From NCBI GenBank assembly GCA_020698575.1, contig CM036240.1, positions 25,011,211-25,075,210 of the forward strand: a stretch of DNA of 64,000 bases, written 5' to 3'. The notes beneath the pieces were generated by a model. That model made no database searches and had not been told where the DNA came from. It saw nothing but the letters and a program-made list of their open reading frames with translations. Below are positions 24,811-37,800 of the stretch, in pieces. Position 1 is the stretch's first letter. Each line of letters starts with the position of its first letter. The position numbers and the translations under genes were made by a program. This stretch comes from Bostrychus sinensis (taxonomy: Eukaryota > Chordata > Actinopteri > Gobiiformes > Eleotridae).

Positions 24811-27140
24811 TTAGCCCATGACTTCCCACAGTCCCTGTAGTGTGAAGCCATCTCTCAGCTTTTCAATAGCGAGGCCCAGATCCTCAGAGAATACAGGCTC
24901 CCGGTCTTGTTGCTTTGGAAACCAATCAGTAAAAGAAACAACAATATGAAGGGAACTATATTTTACAGCAATGTCAGCTGGTGAAGAAATTAAAATCAAA
25001 GATTACCTTGTTGCTATCTGCAAAGTAAGCCTGTAGAATAAAAGACATTTACATTTTTAGATTTTTTTTTATAATTGCAAGGCCCTCATGGAGGAAGGGT
25101 ATTGTTGCTAATTAATAATAGATACAAAAGCACTATTAAACACATTATTAATTAGTGTTTAGTCATTTTACTATGCATTTTGAGAATATGAAAACAAAAA
25201 TGATTGTCCCTAAGCATGAAGTGAGACTACTGGATAGACTTACAGCGAAAGCATCAGTCTGTTCATCGGGCTCAATCTCCACATCGTCAGGGGGTTGGTC
25301 CACTGTGAGCCTCTCCAACGGCTGTGGCTGTAATTATTGAGAGATAAACAGTGCCATGGCAACAGGATCAGCTGATGTTACAAACAAATCAAACAACATA
25401 AAATCAAATTTTTTAAAATCTATTTTCATATATGTCGCCATACTTGCATCTGATTGGAAAGTAGTGTTAAACAGCAGATCAGCAGAACAAATTAATTGCA
25501 ACATGAAGGATCAGTGATTATGGCATTATGGTGCACATGTTCCTACCTTTTCTTCCATTTCATAGTCAACTCCGAAGATAGGGTTTGCAGAAAACACCTT
25601 ATGTAATGAGTTAATTTCTTTTAAAGCATCTTGAAGCTTCTCCACAGGATCAATTTTAAAACCAAGCACATAGCCTCCACTCTAAAAGGAAAACATATCT
25701 ATTTTAATACATTAAAAACAATCAAATCTCCTTTTAATAATTGTATAAATCAACATGATGTTAAGGACTTGCCTGTCTCGAACTCTCAATTACTAAAGCC
25801 AAACCAAACTTTGAGTCTCTTATTCTGATAGACCACTAAAGAAAAAAATGCATAATTATTGAATACTTACCATTACTACAATCTCTATTGTTTTCTTAAT
25901 TATAAAGTTAAAAAACTTACAATTTGAAGATATGGGATGCTGACATTAAAACTCTCATTCATGTTAGCATGCCACACTATACGAACATTGGTGATGAAGA
26001 ATGTTCCAAGATTTCCCTAAAGAATAAGAGGCAAACAAAACATAAGCTATTGTTGGTAATTGGATGTGATAATGTTTATAAGGTTTGTTGTTGTTGTATT
26101 ACCTGGTCACAAGACAAATTCCATACTCCATTGATTTTATCATACACTTGCTCTCTAGGAAGGAGTCTTAGCTGCTTATTTTGAATGAGAGCAGCTCGCA
26201 GTTTCAAGTCTCTGTACATTTTAGATGTCTCATAGGCCCTGAAAAAAACAAATGTAAAATGTATTTGCAGAAAAAAAGTGTTGGGTGTTAAACTTGGGTG
26301 TAACCTTTTGGTCACTGTGCTGCTTTACCTGTGAACTGCAATGACAGAAGTGAAGAGCCGTGGACTTCCTGGCACCACATTTGTAAATATGAACTCAAAT
26401 CTTGTGTTGTTTGACTTTGTTAAAATATAGAGTGCTTCAGTTTGTCCTCTTAATTTCTGGAAAAAACAACAACAAAACAGACAAACAAACAAACAAAAAT
26501 AATATAAATAAAAAACATTACAGAATATCGTAATAACAGTAATAGGAATGTTGTAAGTAAACTGAACAGCATGAAAGATGATACACTTACAGAGTTTGCT
26601 GTCCTTGTTGTGATGTTTATGATAGCGTTATAACCCACAGCTGCAAAAGATGAGTACTTTATTACTGATATATTTACATCAGCTATACTTTTATACGCAT
26701 GACAGAAAATAAATCTTAATATTTTATTCAGATACATACACAAATTCACTCTTGGCAGCGCCAGCGAATGCCAAATGATTCGTAAGTTTGTCACTAAAAG
26801 ACGACCTGCAAAATATGACTTACATTAGTATTAAATACAGAGCTCATATTTATGTATTTTTTTACGGACCTCGATCTCCATTGTTCCCTTTAGTGTCTTC
26901 TATGGAGTCCAGGCAATCTATCATAACTTCTCCTGGACGAGTCTTCATCTGTCTATGAGAATTATTAGAAAATCTTAATGATAGGCGGTACTTTTCGAGA
27001 TGTATGATTAGCTTAGGTTAGCATCAATAGTCATTAGCTTGCGCGACAGAAAAAACAGGATTTAGTTAGTTGACTTACTGCGCTGTTATGTCAAACCTAA
27101 CATCCCTGTCCTCCCAAAGAGCATCTAGAACCGATGCCAT
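24811..27140 (-). CDS. bbs5: Bardet-Biedl syndrome 5 protein, BBSome subunit, 12 exons, 342 aa
   Basis: Minus-strand exons: 27140-27079, 26952-26870, 26805-26740, 26640-26591, 26456-26329, 26238-26103, 26016-25921, 25835-25773, 25681-25547, 25327-25244, 25030-25007, 24912-24811. The product starts MASVLDALWEDRDVRFDITA and ends LQGLWEVMG; human is 341 aa. Two tandem PH-like DM16 domains are visible (about 20-130, with RLLVTNLRIIWHSL; and about 145-260, with TFFITNVRIVWHANMN), followed by an acidic tail and the conserved REPVFSEDLGLAIEKL. BBS5 belongs to the BBSome, which moves membrane proteins in and out of cilia, and its PH folds bind phosphoinositides. Intron 8 has a GC donor (CAG|GCAAGT). 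The locus between klhl41 and lrp2 agrees with human 2q31. Confidence 0.96.
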
Positions 27141-27246
27141 GACTGCGGGTTCAGGTATTCTCTGGAGTTTAGCAATAAACCACAAACTAAACGCAGAGGC
27201 TAAACGTCTGCGCAGCTAATCTGTGAAAGCCCTCCAGAGCGTCATA

Positions 27247-27260
27247 ATCACTATGGAAAC
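27247..27260 (-). promoter_or_regulatory. Candidate X-box upstream of bbs5
   Basis: The minus strand reads GTTTCCATAGTGAT, about 110 bp upstream of the bbs5 ATG. About nine of twelve consensus positions of the RFX X-box fit; the right half-site is degenerate. BBS genes are classical RFX targets. Confidence 0.3.
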
Positions 27261-27361
27261 GAACGGCAAGTAAGTCGGGACAAAAAAGTGTGATTTTGTT
27301 GACTGCACTAATAAAATAACACAGACACAAGTTTATAATATAGACACTTTACATTTATATA

Positions 27362-27463
<102 letters not shown>

Positions 27464-27498
27464 TTGTAAATATAAATAAATAAATAGCTCAAACGTTC

Positions 27499-28211
27499 AG
27501 GGGCGGATCTGGAGGGGTGGCAAGGGGGGGCAGCTGTCACCTTTAAAAGAGCTCTTGTCACCCCAGATGTCACCATACCTGGTAAAGGCACACGTGAACA
27601 TACAATTTTTGTCATGGGTCAGGCATTTATGAGAAAAACTCTGATTTCCGACATTTTGAAATATTTAAAGATAAACTTAATACAAGAAAAATTTTAATGA
27701 CTAAGAATAAACAACAATGATACACCTGCTGCTCTGGTGGAATTTATTCAATTTTTAGACAAACATCAAGATGTGTTGTATGACTTGTTTCAGATTTTCA
27801 AAATAGCAGTTGCATTACCAGTGAGTAGTGCAAGTTTTTAATTAGCCACCATTATGACTGAGAACAGTCTTGAATATATATAATATATTTGTGCTAAAGC
27901 TTTAGCTCTGGACATGTTTGTGAGGTGTTTTGCTGAATAACATGTTAATTATCGCATTCAGCTGTAATGGACAAAGCTGCTATTTTAAACACTGGCACTT
28001 TTTTTTTTTTAACATTGTGGAAAGACTTTTGAAAATGAAGTTAATTATCTGTGTGTAACCTGCTCTGTTTTATAGGTAACAAAAAATGCTTTTATTGATG
28101 ATGCTATTTTGTTCAAACATTGTCAGTAGATATAATGTATTCATTCATTTGCCTTAATTATTCATTAAACTCCTTGCCACCCCGGGAATTTTTCTCTAGA
28201 TCTGCCCCTGC
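27499..28211. mobile_element. Non-autonomous hAT-type element downstream of the collagen gene
   Basis: It begins CAGGGGCGGATCTGGAGGGG and GTGGCAAGG and ends CTTGCCACCCC...CTAGATCTGCCCCTG: inverted ends of a common teleost hAT family. The 710-bp interior has no transposase frame. Flanking 8-bp duplications are not evident. Confidence 0.65.
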
Positions 28212-28873
28212 TAATATTATTAAGCCCTGTTTAAAAAGACTGACCACAAATATGGTTATTTTGTATTTTATTTATAAAAGCACAGTTATTTCAAATACAA
28301 TGTGTGTATTAATAGGTCATAAGCCAAAATAATACAAAACCCAAATCAGTGCCCTCAGAGCTGCTGCCAGTTACATTATATCCCTAAAACACACAATGGA
28401 ATATCAGAGCTTTCAGTTCACATACAAGACTGATTAAAGTACACATTATTTTTTCTAGTATATGTTAAAACTGTCAGTGTAAGTAACAGAATATGTCTAT
28501 ATGATATTTACTTTATTTATGAATATTTTACATCTAACACAAACCAATTGCTTGAAATACTATCAATCTGGAGATCCAACTCTTTACCACTAACTGATTA
28601 GAGTATTTAGAGTTAGAGTATTAGAGTATTTTTTTGTGTGCTGGTGAAAATTTTAAAGATGAAGATAATATACTTCCTATACATGATTTGATCAGGACCA
28701 TGTAAAATGTTCTTCAGTTTGTTAGAAAATATACATAAAAATGCTACAAAAGTGCAAAACATTTCTGAGCAAATATGACAGAAAACATTACACCTCCATG
28801 ACAAAAAGCACCATATTTACAAAAAAACAAAAAAACAAAAACAAAAACAAACTTGTTGCTATGTGCTGGTGAC
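28212..28873. other. Probable 3' UTR and flank of the collagen XXVIII gene
   Basis: AT-rich sequence downstream of the inferred collagen stop codon. An A/C-rich simple stretch lies at 28818-28850. No other gene. Confidence 0.4.
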
Positions 28874-31800
28874 TTAACCTGTTGGTACATAAAAGCAAAA
28901 ATAGTTAATTAGTTATAAAATAGTTACAAACAGGCCATTTGTAACATGCTGTGTATGTTTACTACTTACTTGTTCTGTTTAGAACACATGTTTTTTTGCA
29001 CTCCTCTTCTTTTTCAAAACGGTTGTCATTACCACCACAACCGCCATACCAAAACTGTGCACAGGAGTTCGCCTGTTTGTCATAATACCAGCGAATAGAG
29101 TAGCTTCTGCAGTTGCCTTGTTCCAGGGTCAGGTGACAGCGAAGATCTATACTGGGGGGCTCTGTGGAGATATGACATTATGTTAATTTAGTAACTTTTG
29201 TTATTTGAATTTAATGTGTTTCAAATTGAATTCACTTTAAGCTCTATAGCTCAAATTTCTCCTATTGGAAAAAGGTAGAAATCCCTCCTGGAGCAATTGG
29301 TAGACTTGGGCTTAAGCAGAACAGCCCTCTAACAGGATCAGATAAGGTTAGCATGGGTTAGGAAGGAGTTTCAAGACAACTAAAAGTATTTCAGAAGAGT
29401 GTGCACTACAGACCTTGAACTACAAGTTGATGTAAACTAGGCTGCAGTTTATTAGATGTGAAAGATAACACTGCACCCAGAGTTGAAGATGATGTAGCTG
29501 ACGATGGTAATGAAGAAGATGAAGAAGATGATGATGATGGTGATGATGATGATGATGATACTGAAGATGTAGCTGATAATGTTGTTGATGATGATGTTGA
29601 TGATGACGATGCAGCTGATGCTGATAACACTTCACTGGACACCACAGTTTTTTTAACAGGTATCAAAGATGCTGTTTTGGTAACTACAGCCACAGTGTTC
29701 ACCCCCTGTACTTGGGCTAGATCTAAATCTTCACCTTCGTCATCATCTTCCACCTGAAACAAGGCAAGAAAACATAACAAGATAAGCAATTTAAACTGTA
29801 CTTAATGAGTATAGAGAATCAAGGGTGACTTCAAAGCAAACACCTGAATTGGGAGGGGATCAGCACTGATAGGCAGGATAAAAGTGTCCCCACGGCCTCG
29901 GCTGCTGGTGTGCCTTTCATAATCTAACTCCTCTTCAAAGTTGTTGTTTCCATGTTTACCATTAGAATATCCATTATTACTACCATAGCCATTATTTCCA
30001 TTTTTATGGGCAACATATCCAGTGTTTCCATTAACACCAAACCCATTTCCATTGTTGCCATTCCAGTGACCATTTGTGACGTGACTGTAGATTAAGGCAC
30101 CATTCTCATCTTCACAGAATTGGCTGACAAGTTTGGACTCCAATGCTAAAAGAAGAATATTAAGATAAGAAGTGAAATCATTCACAGTTAGATTATTTTG
30201 AGATATAAAGCTTGTGTAATCACCTGGTAGAGTGTTAAAGTCATCAATAAGGTACATATGTTCACTGTCAGGATCTGAGGCAATGAGGTTGAGTTCTCTC
30301 AAAAACTCAGCCTGTGTAGGATCAGAAGAATTGACAATGCCCAAGGCGTACATCTCAATGTTTGCAGCATGAGCTTCCCGGACAGCAATGTCAAGTTTAA
30401 CAGGCTCCCGCTTGTCAGTCTGACCATCAGTGATGACAATAGCAACTTTTCTGACTCCACTCCTGGCACTGTAGAAAGCTTCCTGAGTGGCCTTCCTAAT
30501 GGCAGTACCGGTATAGGTGCCCTCTCCCATGTAAGGGATTTTCCGTATCGCCTGCTTGACCTCTTGTTTAGTCATGAAGCGAGCCAAGTCAAACTCTAAG
30601 TGGACATCTAAACTGTACAGGACCAGGCCAATTCTGGTGGCATTTCGTCCAACTGTGGTGCGTTCAACTAGTCTTGTGACAAAGTCCTTGATGATTTCAA
30701 AGTTCTCAGGGCCAACACTCTCAGAACTATCAATAACAAACACAAGCTCCATTGGCCTTTCCTTGCACTTGATGCCACATCCTGAAAGTTGATACAATAT
30801 ATTTTTACACTGTCGCAAATTGCTTGATTCATTTTTACAGATTTTTGCCTTACCACAGATTTCTTTGATGAGCTTAATTATATCTTCTCTCTTATGGAAA
30901 AAAATACAGGGTTAGGGTTAGGATTAGGACATGAGTTACAAATAGAGAGCTAATTTAATAATAAACAAATTATTTGAAGAAACGTACTGTGAGTCCAGGT
31001 TCTCCCTTTACTCCGGACCTTCCCTGCAATTAATTTGATATTTATTTCCATGAAGTTTTTATTTATTCATATATGTGACATTAATTTTGTATAATAGCGC
31101 CTTTCTAGATACCCAAAGCGCTTTACACCACATTATTCATTCACTCCTCAGACACACTCGGTGGTAGAAAACTACTTCTGTAACCACAGCTGCCCTGGGT
31201 CAGACTGATGGAAGCGTGGCAGCCAATCTGCGCCTATGACCCCTCTGACCACCAAAGCCACAAACCACAGCCACACTGACACATTCACACAGAGTAGGCA
31301 ACGAGGGGGGCGTGTCTTGCCCAAGGACACAATGACAGTATGTGCTTTGTCGCCCCAGACAAAAGACCTTTAACAAAATAAATGTTCATACAGTATATAA
31401 ATGGGCAAATAGCAAGCTTTATTGCTTACAGGATCACCAGGAATACCGGCATCTCCCATTTCTCCCTTCGCACCTTTCAGTCCTCTCTCACCTTGTAATC
31501 CACGATCACCCTGTAATTAGAGTATCACAATAAATAAAGCACTTATAAGAAGTAAATTTATTGTGCAACAAGTTCTATTTCCTTACCTTTGGTCCTGCTA
31601 AGCCTTCACCTGGAGGCCCTCTTGGCCCGGTCAAGCCCTGAGATCCTGGCTCACCCTAAAATTAGACTGAACTTTAACTGAGCCATACCAGATTATGTAC
31701 CAGATTATTATAAATTATTATAATGTTTGGTCTTGAAGGTGGTTTGCCAGTCGATCATCAGTGGGTAACAAGCCCACAGCACTGTCTAACATTGCATAAA

Positions 31801-34800
31801 TACTTACAATGAACATTAATATTTACTTTTGAGCCTTGAATTCCTTGTCCTGGAGGTCCAACTGGGCCCGGGAGGCCTGGTCGTCCAATATTACCCTTAA
31901 ATTACATGGTAGTGATTTATTTCCATGATAAATGTGTTACATTAATTTAATTATATAAAAATGCTTATATATCTTACTGGTGGTCCTTGTGTGCCCTCTC
32001 CTGGAGCCCCTGGCAAACCAGGCAGTCCTCTGAATCCGATGTCACCCTTAAATCACAGTTTATCATTAAACATACCACAACAAAACAACAAAACGCCAAA
32101 CCCCAAACCTCTACCTGACCTAGACACCCACCTTTGGACCAGGTATACCAATCCCCTCTTGTCCTGGCTCACCAGGTAAACCTGGAAGGCCTGGAAGACC
32201 CTGAAAACAACAGGAATTGATTCAGATGTTTAGGTAATATCAGTCAGTGTTGTCAGTAGTTTTAGACTTGCTCATACTGACCACTGGTCCAGGGAAACCT
32301 TCACCTTTTGGACCTATTGGACCAGGTAAGCCTGACTGACCACGATCACCCTGGTAAAATGAAACAAAACATAATGATCCATTGTGTCCATCTGTTTAAT
32401 TGTTCAAAACCATGGCATTTAAATAATTTACCTTTGGACCAGGAAGGCCATGGCCTGTTTCACCAACAGGCCCAGGTGGCCCTGCAGGGCCCACTTCACC
32501 CTGAAAAAGTAACAAAAGTTACTTTGAGGCATCAAATAAGTTACCAAATGTTAAGTTAAGTTTTTGGTTTTCTTACCTTAGGCCCTAAAACAGACCGACC
32601 TGGTGGTCCTGGCATGCCTAGCTGGCCTGGGATCCCACGTTCACCCTGAAATGCAAGAATTGTGGTTACAAAGATATTAGTCTAATTTGTCTGTGGTTTG
32701 ATTGGTATTCTGTGCTACACAACTTTAATAATCGTCTTTCTCTCACCTTTGGTCCAGAGGGTCCTGAGATCCCAGGAGGCCCATGTAACCCACGGAGGCC
32801 CCTCAGACCCTGATCTCCCTGTTATAAAGTGACAGAGCATATCTTTACCATTTGATATAAAATAACATATAGTATATCAATTATTAGTATACCTTCTCCC
32901 CTTGAATGCCAACTCCCGGTGCTCCTTCTGACCCTCTTAAACCAGCTAAACCAGGTTCACCCTAGAAAATACAATATATACAGTAAATATGAGGACTACA
33001 TAAGTGGAAGGAAGTTTTGCAGAATTCAAGAGAAAAAACATCTTCCATGGTACCTTCTGTCCTGGTGCTCCCTCCTCTCCTGGAAGACCTGGTAAACCAG
33101 CCAACCCAGCTGCTCCAGGCTCTCCCTGAAACAGTCACATAGTATTTTTTATGTACCCTTTACATCAGAAATCTAGTCAAACCAGGTTATCTTTTGACTC
33201 GGACGGCTAGGACTGGACAGGAGCCCTTACTTTTGCACCAGGCTCTCCAATGCCTCTGTCTCCTGGAGCCCCCTGTTCTCCTGGTAAACCTTGGTCTCCC
33301 TTAGAAAAAAGCATAACAACACATCATCTAATGAAACTGCAAGCCAAATGCTCAAATGTGTTCTCCATTCAGCATACACTATTTTATAATTTTTATTCTG
33401 TTCATTAATGAAAATTACTAACAGTCTTTTATTCACTTTAAACTTGCTTTAGCTACAACATCACACAACAGTGTTAACATAAATTTTTATACACAATGTT
33501 GAAACTTTAATTTCCCAAAATATTTTATACATTACAAGTCCTGTAATAGCAAATTGTCTTTTGGGATGTTGTATGGGATGTTTTAGAGTTTTAGCTAACC
33601 TTTGGTCCAGGTAACCCTTCTCCTGGAAGTCCTCTGACTCCTGGTGGGCCACGTGGCCCCTCAATTCCCTGAACAGCACCAAGTCAGTTAGCTACAATAC
33701 AGACTTTTTTTCTGATAATATATGTGCCAACCTTCTCTCCTTGAATGCCCACTCCTGTTGGTCCGATTGGCCCAGGGAGACCTGGAGGCCCCAGTTCACC
33801 CTGCAGCACAAAAAACAAAAAAAGCAGTAATTGTTTGCTTGAAGCCACTTAAGTGAGATAATGTGTTATATTTCATATCAAAATTGGGCTCAGATAAATG
33901 CATGTGCAATGCATATTCTTAAGGTATCTCACTCTTTAGCTTACTTACAAGTTATATCTAAGTTTTGTATTAATAAAAGATAATGGTTCAACTTTAAAGA
34001 CCATTAACATAGCCTCTATAAAAAAATTCAAACTTGGTATAATTATCAGTTAATATCAGTCAATAAAGTAATACATATATTCTTTCGAAATTAACATTTT
34101 TTAAATTTTTTATTACTGACTCTTTCTCCTTTGAGTCCAACACCCTGCTGTCCTCTGGGTCCTTTGGGTCCTGGGAGACCGCGGTCACCCTGTGGTACAA
34201 AAAGTAGGTCACTTCTGTCACTGACATTGCATTGTTTTGAGTGAAGATACTATGGAATAGGTGCATGTTAGCTCTTGTTTAACTCCTGTGATTGATACAA
34301 AATGATTCAATGCTTAAAGAATGGAAAGCTTTTTGTGGCCCCACTGACAACATGAACATGATTCTTCATGTATCAATGGTGCTAATAAATTAGGAAAATG
34401 TTGGCAGGGTTTGATCACCTCTGTCTTCTTTTTTACAATTCAGCTATAACATTCAGGAAGTTGGGCACAGGTTGAGCAGATGTGTAGCTGCTGGAGGACA
34501 TATGAAGTGTTCCCCAAAAGCTTCCTCTAACAAATAAAAGTGTGCAGAGGTCACATAAAATCCTCACCAACCACATAGTATATATAACCCACAGGCTCAG
34601 ACTTGAAAAGCAATAAATAGGCAATAAACTATGATGCAATTCTGTTAGGGATGTCCTTTTTCGGGTATACAACGTCCTAACATAGGCTTTATCTCCACAT
34701 TTGTAAAATAAACATGTCAAAATACTGTATAATCTTCATTTATCGTGTGTCACTTTGAAAAGGATATTTTTAAAGTCAAAATACATGCCCTATATGAAAC

Positions 34801-37800
34801 ATGTTGCAGCATGAGTAAAAATACACCAGCAAGACCTGAGTGAACACTTAAGTGGTATGTCAATGAAATGGAGCAGCAAGCAATCTGTTTTTGACAGAAG
34901 CAGGCCATGAACTGGAAAACGCACCACATAAGCACGAATGCACAAAATTCTACCCATTTTAAAGTCATCATCTCGATAGAAGTGCTGTTCATAAACGCTG
35001 TAAACACAGGTGTTTAATAAAATATTATTCCAATACAAATTTGAGTTCTGACATTTTGCAGATTTTATATAAAACAAGACAAATATCTATAAGATGCACT
35101 GTATACTCTGAGAAATGTAGAAATTATGCCTATCTATCCAATAGTAGCACAGTGAAGTTGGGGTTTGTGGCCTTTTCCATAACTAAGAGAATACAGAATA
35201 CATCTAAAACAAACATTAACAAAATGAACAAAATTTTATTCAGATAAGTGACTTTGTGAGTGTAAAATACTGTATATTTTTTAAAACTTTGAAAACATAC
35301 CTTTGGTCCAGGTAAACCTTCTCCCTGGTGTCCTCTTTCCCCTTGAACTCCCTGTGGCCCTTGAGGTCCCTGTAAATGAAGCCAGTGAAGTGAAAGACCT
35401 GCTACCCTCCAAATTAAAATGCAAGTTGAAACTGTTCTGCTGGCACTTGATGGTGCCTACTCTTTATATCTTGTATTGACTACTCTGTTTCATAGAAACG
35501 TTACAGATTTAATCCAACTGAAATAGTCAAATTTGTCTTTACTTACAGGTGGGCCAGCTTCACCCAACCCAGGAGGACCAGGAGGTCCTGCGCGGCCTGT
35601 AAATCCCATATCACCCTGTATATTTAGATCAAGAGCAGTCAATTAAAAGAGACGTAATAAACAATTACAAATAACTTTAAGAAGATGTGCAACTTAGTTT
35701 ACCTTTGGTCCTGGAAGTCCTATGCCAGTCTCCCCCTGTATTCCAGGTGGGCCAGGTGGGCCACGCTCTCCCTACAATATAAACACAATAAAACTTAAGA
35801 CACACACACAAACTGAACTCAGAGCTTTATATTCAGCCAGACACGCATACAGAAATAATGTTAATTTAAAGGTTAAACCCTTATAAATCCTTTAGATGTT
35901 TAAACATGTGCCAAGACATTTGATTTCACTGGTCACTGCAGGCCAGGGCAAATGTATGCTAATGCTAATCCATTTAACATTAATAAATAATGAAGATGTA
36001 TGCAGACCACCATGACATTTGGTAATCTGTGCAAATGCCACCTGCATGTCTGCACATGGCTAGACAGTGAGCGTACACACACTTTCCATGTATGTTATTA
36101 AGTGCACACCTTTGAGGGGAAGCTGACAACGCTGTAGGCAGTTTGGGGTGTGTATTTAGAAACAGGATACATGTTATTAGAGAAACTGTAGTGATATTTT
36201 CTGCTGATGCACCTTTTTAGCAGGGTGTCACTAATAATGATGGGGCAGACCATGGCTCAATGCCAAATGTTCACACCGGGGCCCACAACCAGACAAACAA
36301 GCCTCTGGGCTACATAGTAAATACAGAGAGGTAGTAAAACTCTTGTTTAAACTAATAATGAAGGGAAATTGAAAGGTTATGGCAGATGTGCCCCAAGGAG
36401 ACAGAGAATCTACAAACCTGCTTCCCCTGAGGGCCCTCCGGTCCCACATCACCTTGTGGTCCTGGTAATCCCTGCACAAGGGCAATAAATGACAATTTAA
36501 AAAATGGCACCCAGAAGAGTAGATGTACACAAATGTATAAGTATAATAAACTGAAGTTTTGGTATAAAATATGAAATATAAAATTTCACTTTTCCATTTT
36601 AACTGACCTGCAGACCTCTCATTCCTCTTCCTCCGACTGGCCCCTCAGGACCCTTGAACACATCATAGACAAGGCACTAGTAGTCAGTACAACAGTAACA
36701 AACCTACAAATTTTTACATCAATTTTTAACACACTTAGAAAGATAAGATAAGATAAGACAAGCAAGACAAGACAAGACAAGACAAGACAAGACAAGATAA
36801 GATAAGATAAGATAAGATAAGATAAGATAAGATAAGACAAGATAAGACAAGACAAGACAAGACAAGACAAGACAAGGTAAGATAAGATAAGCTTTTATTT
36901 GTCACATGCACAGTCATACATAGTACAATGAAATGTGTTTTTGTACCTGCATCCAGTATCAAGAGAATAAAATGGTACAAGATCACACAACACACAAGAA
37001 TATAAAATAAATATATATATAAAATATAATATTGATAAAATATAGAATTTAAGGTGTCATGGTATATACATGATTTACTTCCACATGCAGAAAAGTAGTC
37101 AATTAAAATACCGCACCTTGTCACCTTTGATTCCAGGAGTGCCACACTCGCCCCTCTCGCCCTGTTGAAAAATACTTTCTAATTAAAAATGAACTGACAT
37201 GAGGATTACCTCAAGTGACTGTACCTTCTCTCCTTTGTAACCTGATTTGCCCTACAAAACATGGGAAAACATGGGATGTCAGTCTTTTTTTTCAGTGACA
37301 CATTTATCAGTAGTTTTATAATGCACAGCAACAGTAGTCTTTACCTCTGCGCCTTCTCGTCCAGGAAGTCCACTCAAACCGGCTTCACCCTAATATGACA
37401 CCATTACAAGACATCATAGTCCTTATCAGTTCACAAAATTGTCCATAGACTTATGAATCTTTTTAATTTAACGAGCACTCAAGTTGTAAAGCAGTACATA
37501 ATACATGGCAGCGCTTGAAAATGCCACTGGCTAAAAAACTTCCAAGTCCATCAAAATGTGCACACCTTTTGGCCTTTTGTCCCTGGGGCTCCATCTTCTC
37601 CTGGGCGACCTTTCTTTCCCTGGAAAAGGAAACAAAATCAGGGTTAACTATTCTGCCTCTGGGATGATGACCCTCAACATAAATTCCAATTTTTCCATTC
37701 ATGTTTAAAAATGCAAACAAGATTGCTAGGATGGTAGTTAGCAGTATTGAACTGACTTTTGAATGAGTGTTACATAAGTGGTTATGGATGCATGGATGAC

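Noticed and set aside
29458..29757. Asp-rich plus-strand ORF
   Set aside because: Antisense of the polyserine exon of the collagen gene; no start context or family support.
36619..37145. Leu/Ser/Tyr repeat ORFs
   Set aside because: Translation of the AAGAT/AAGAC pentanucleotide array.
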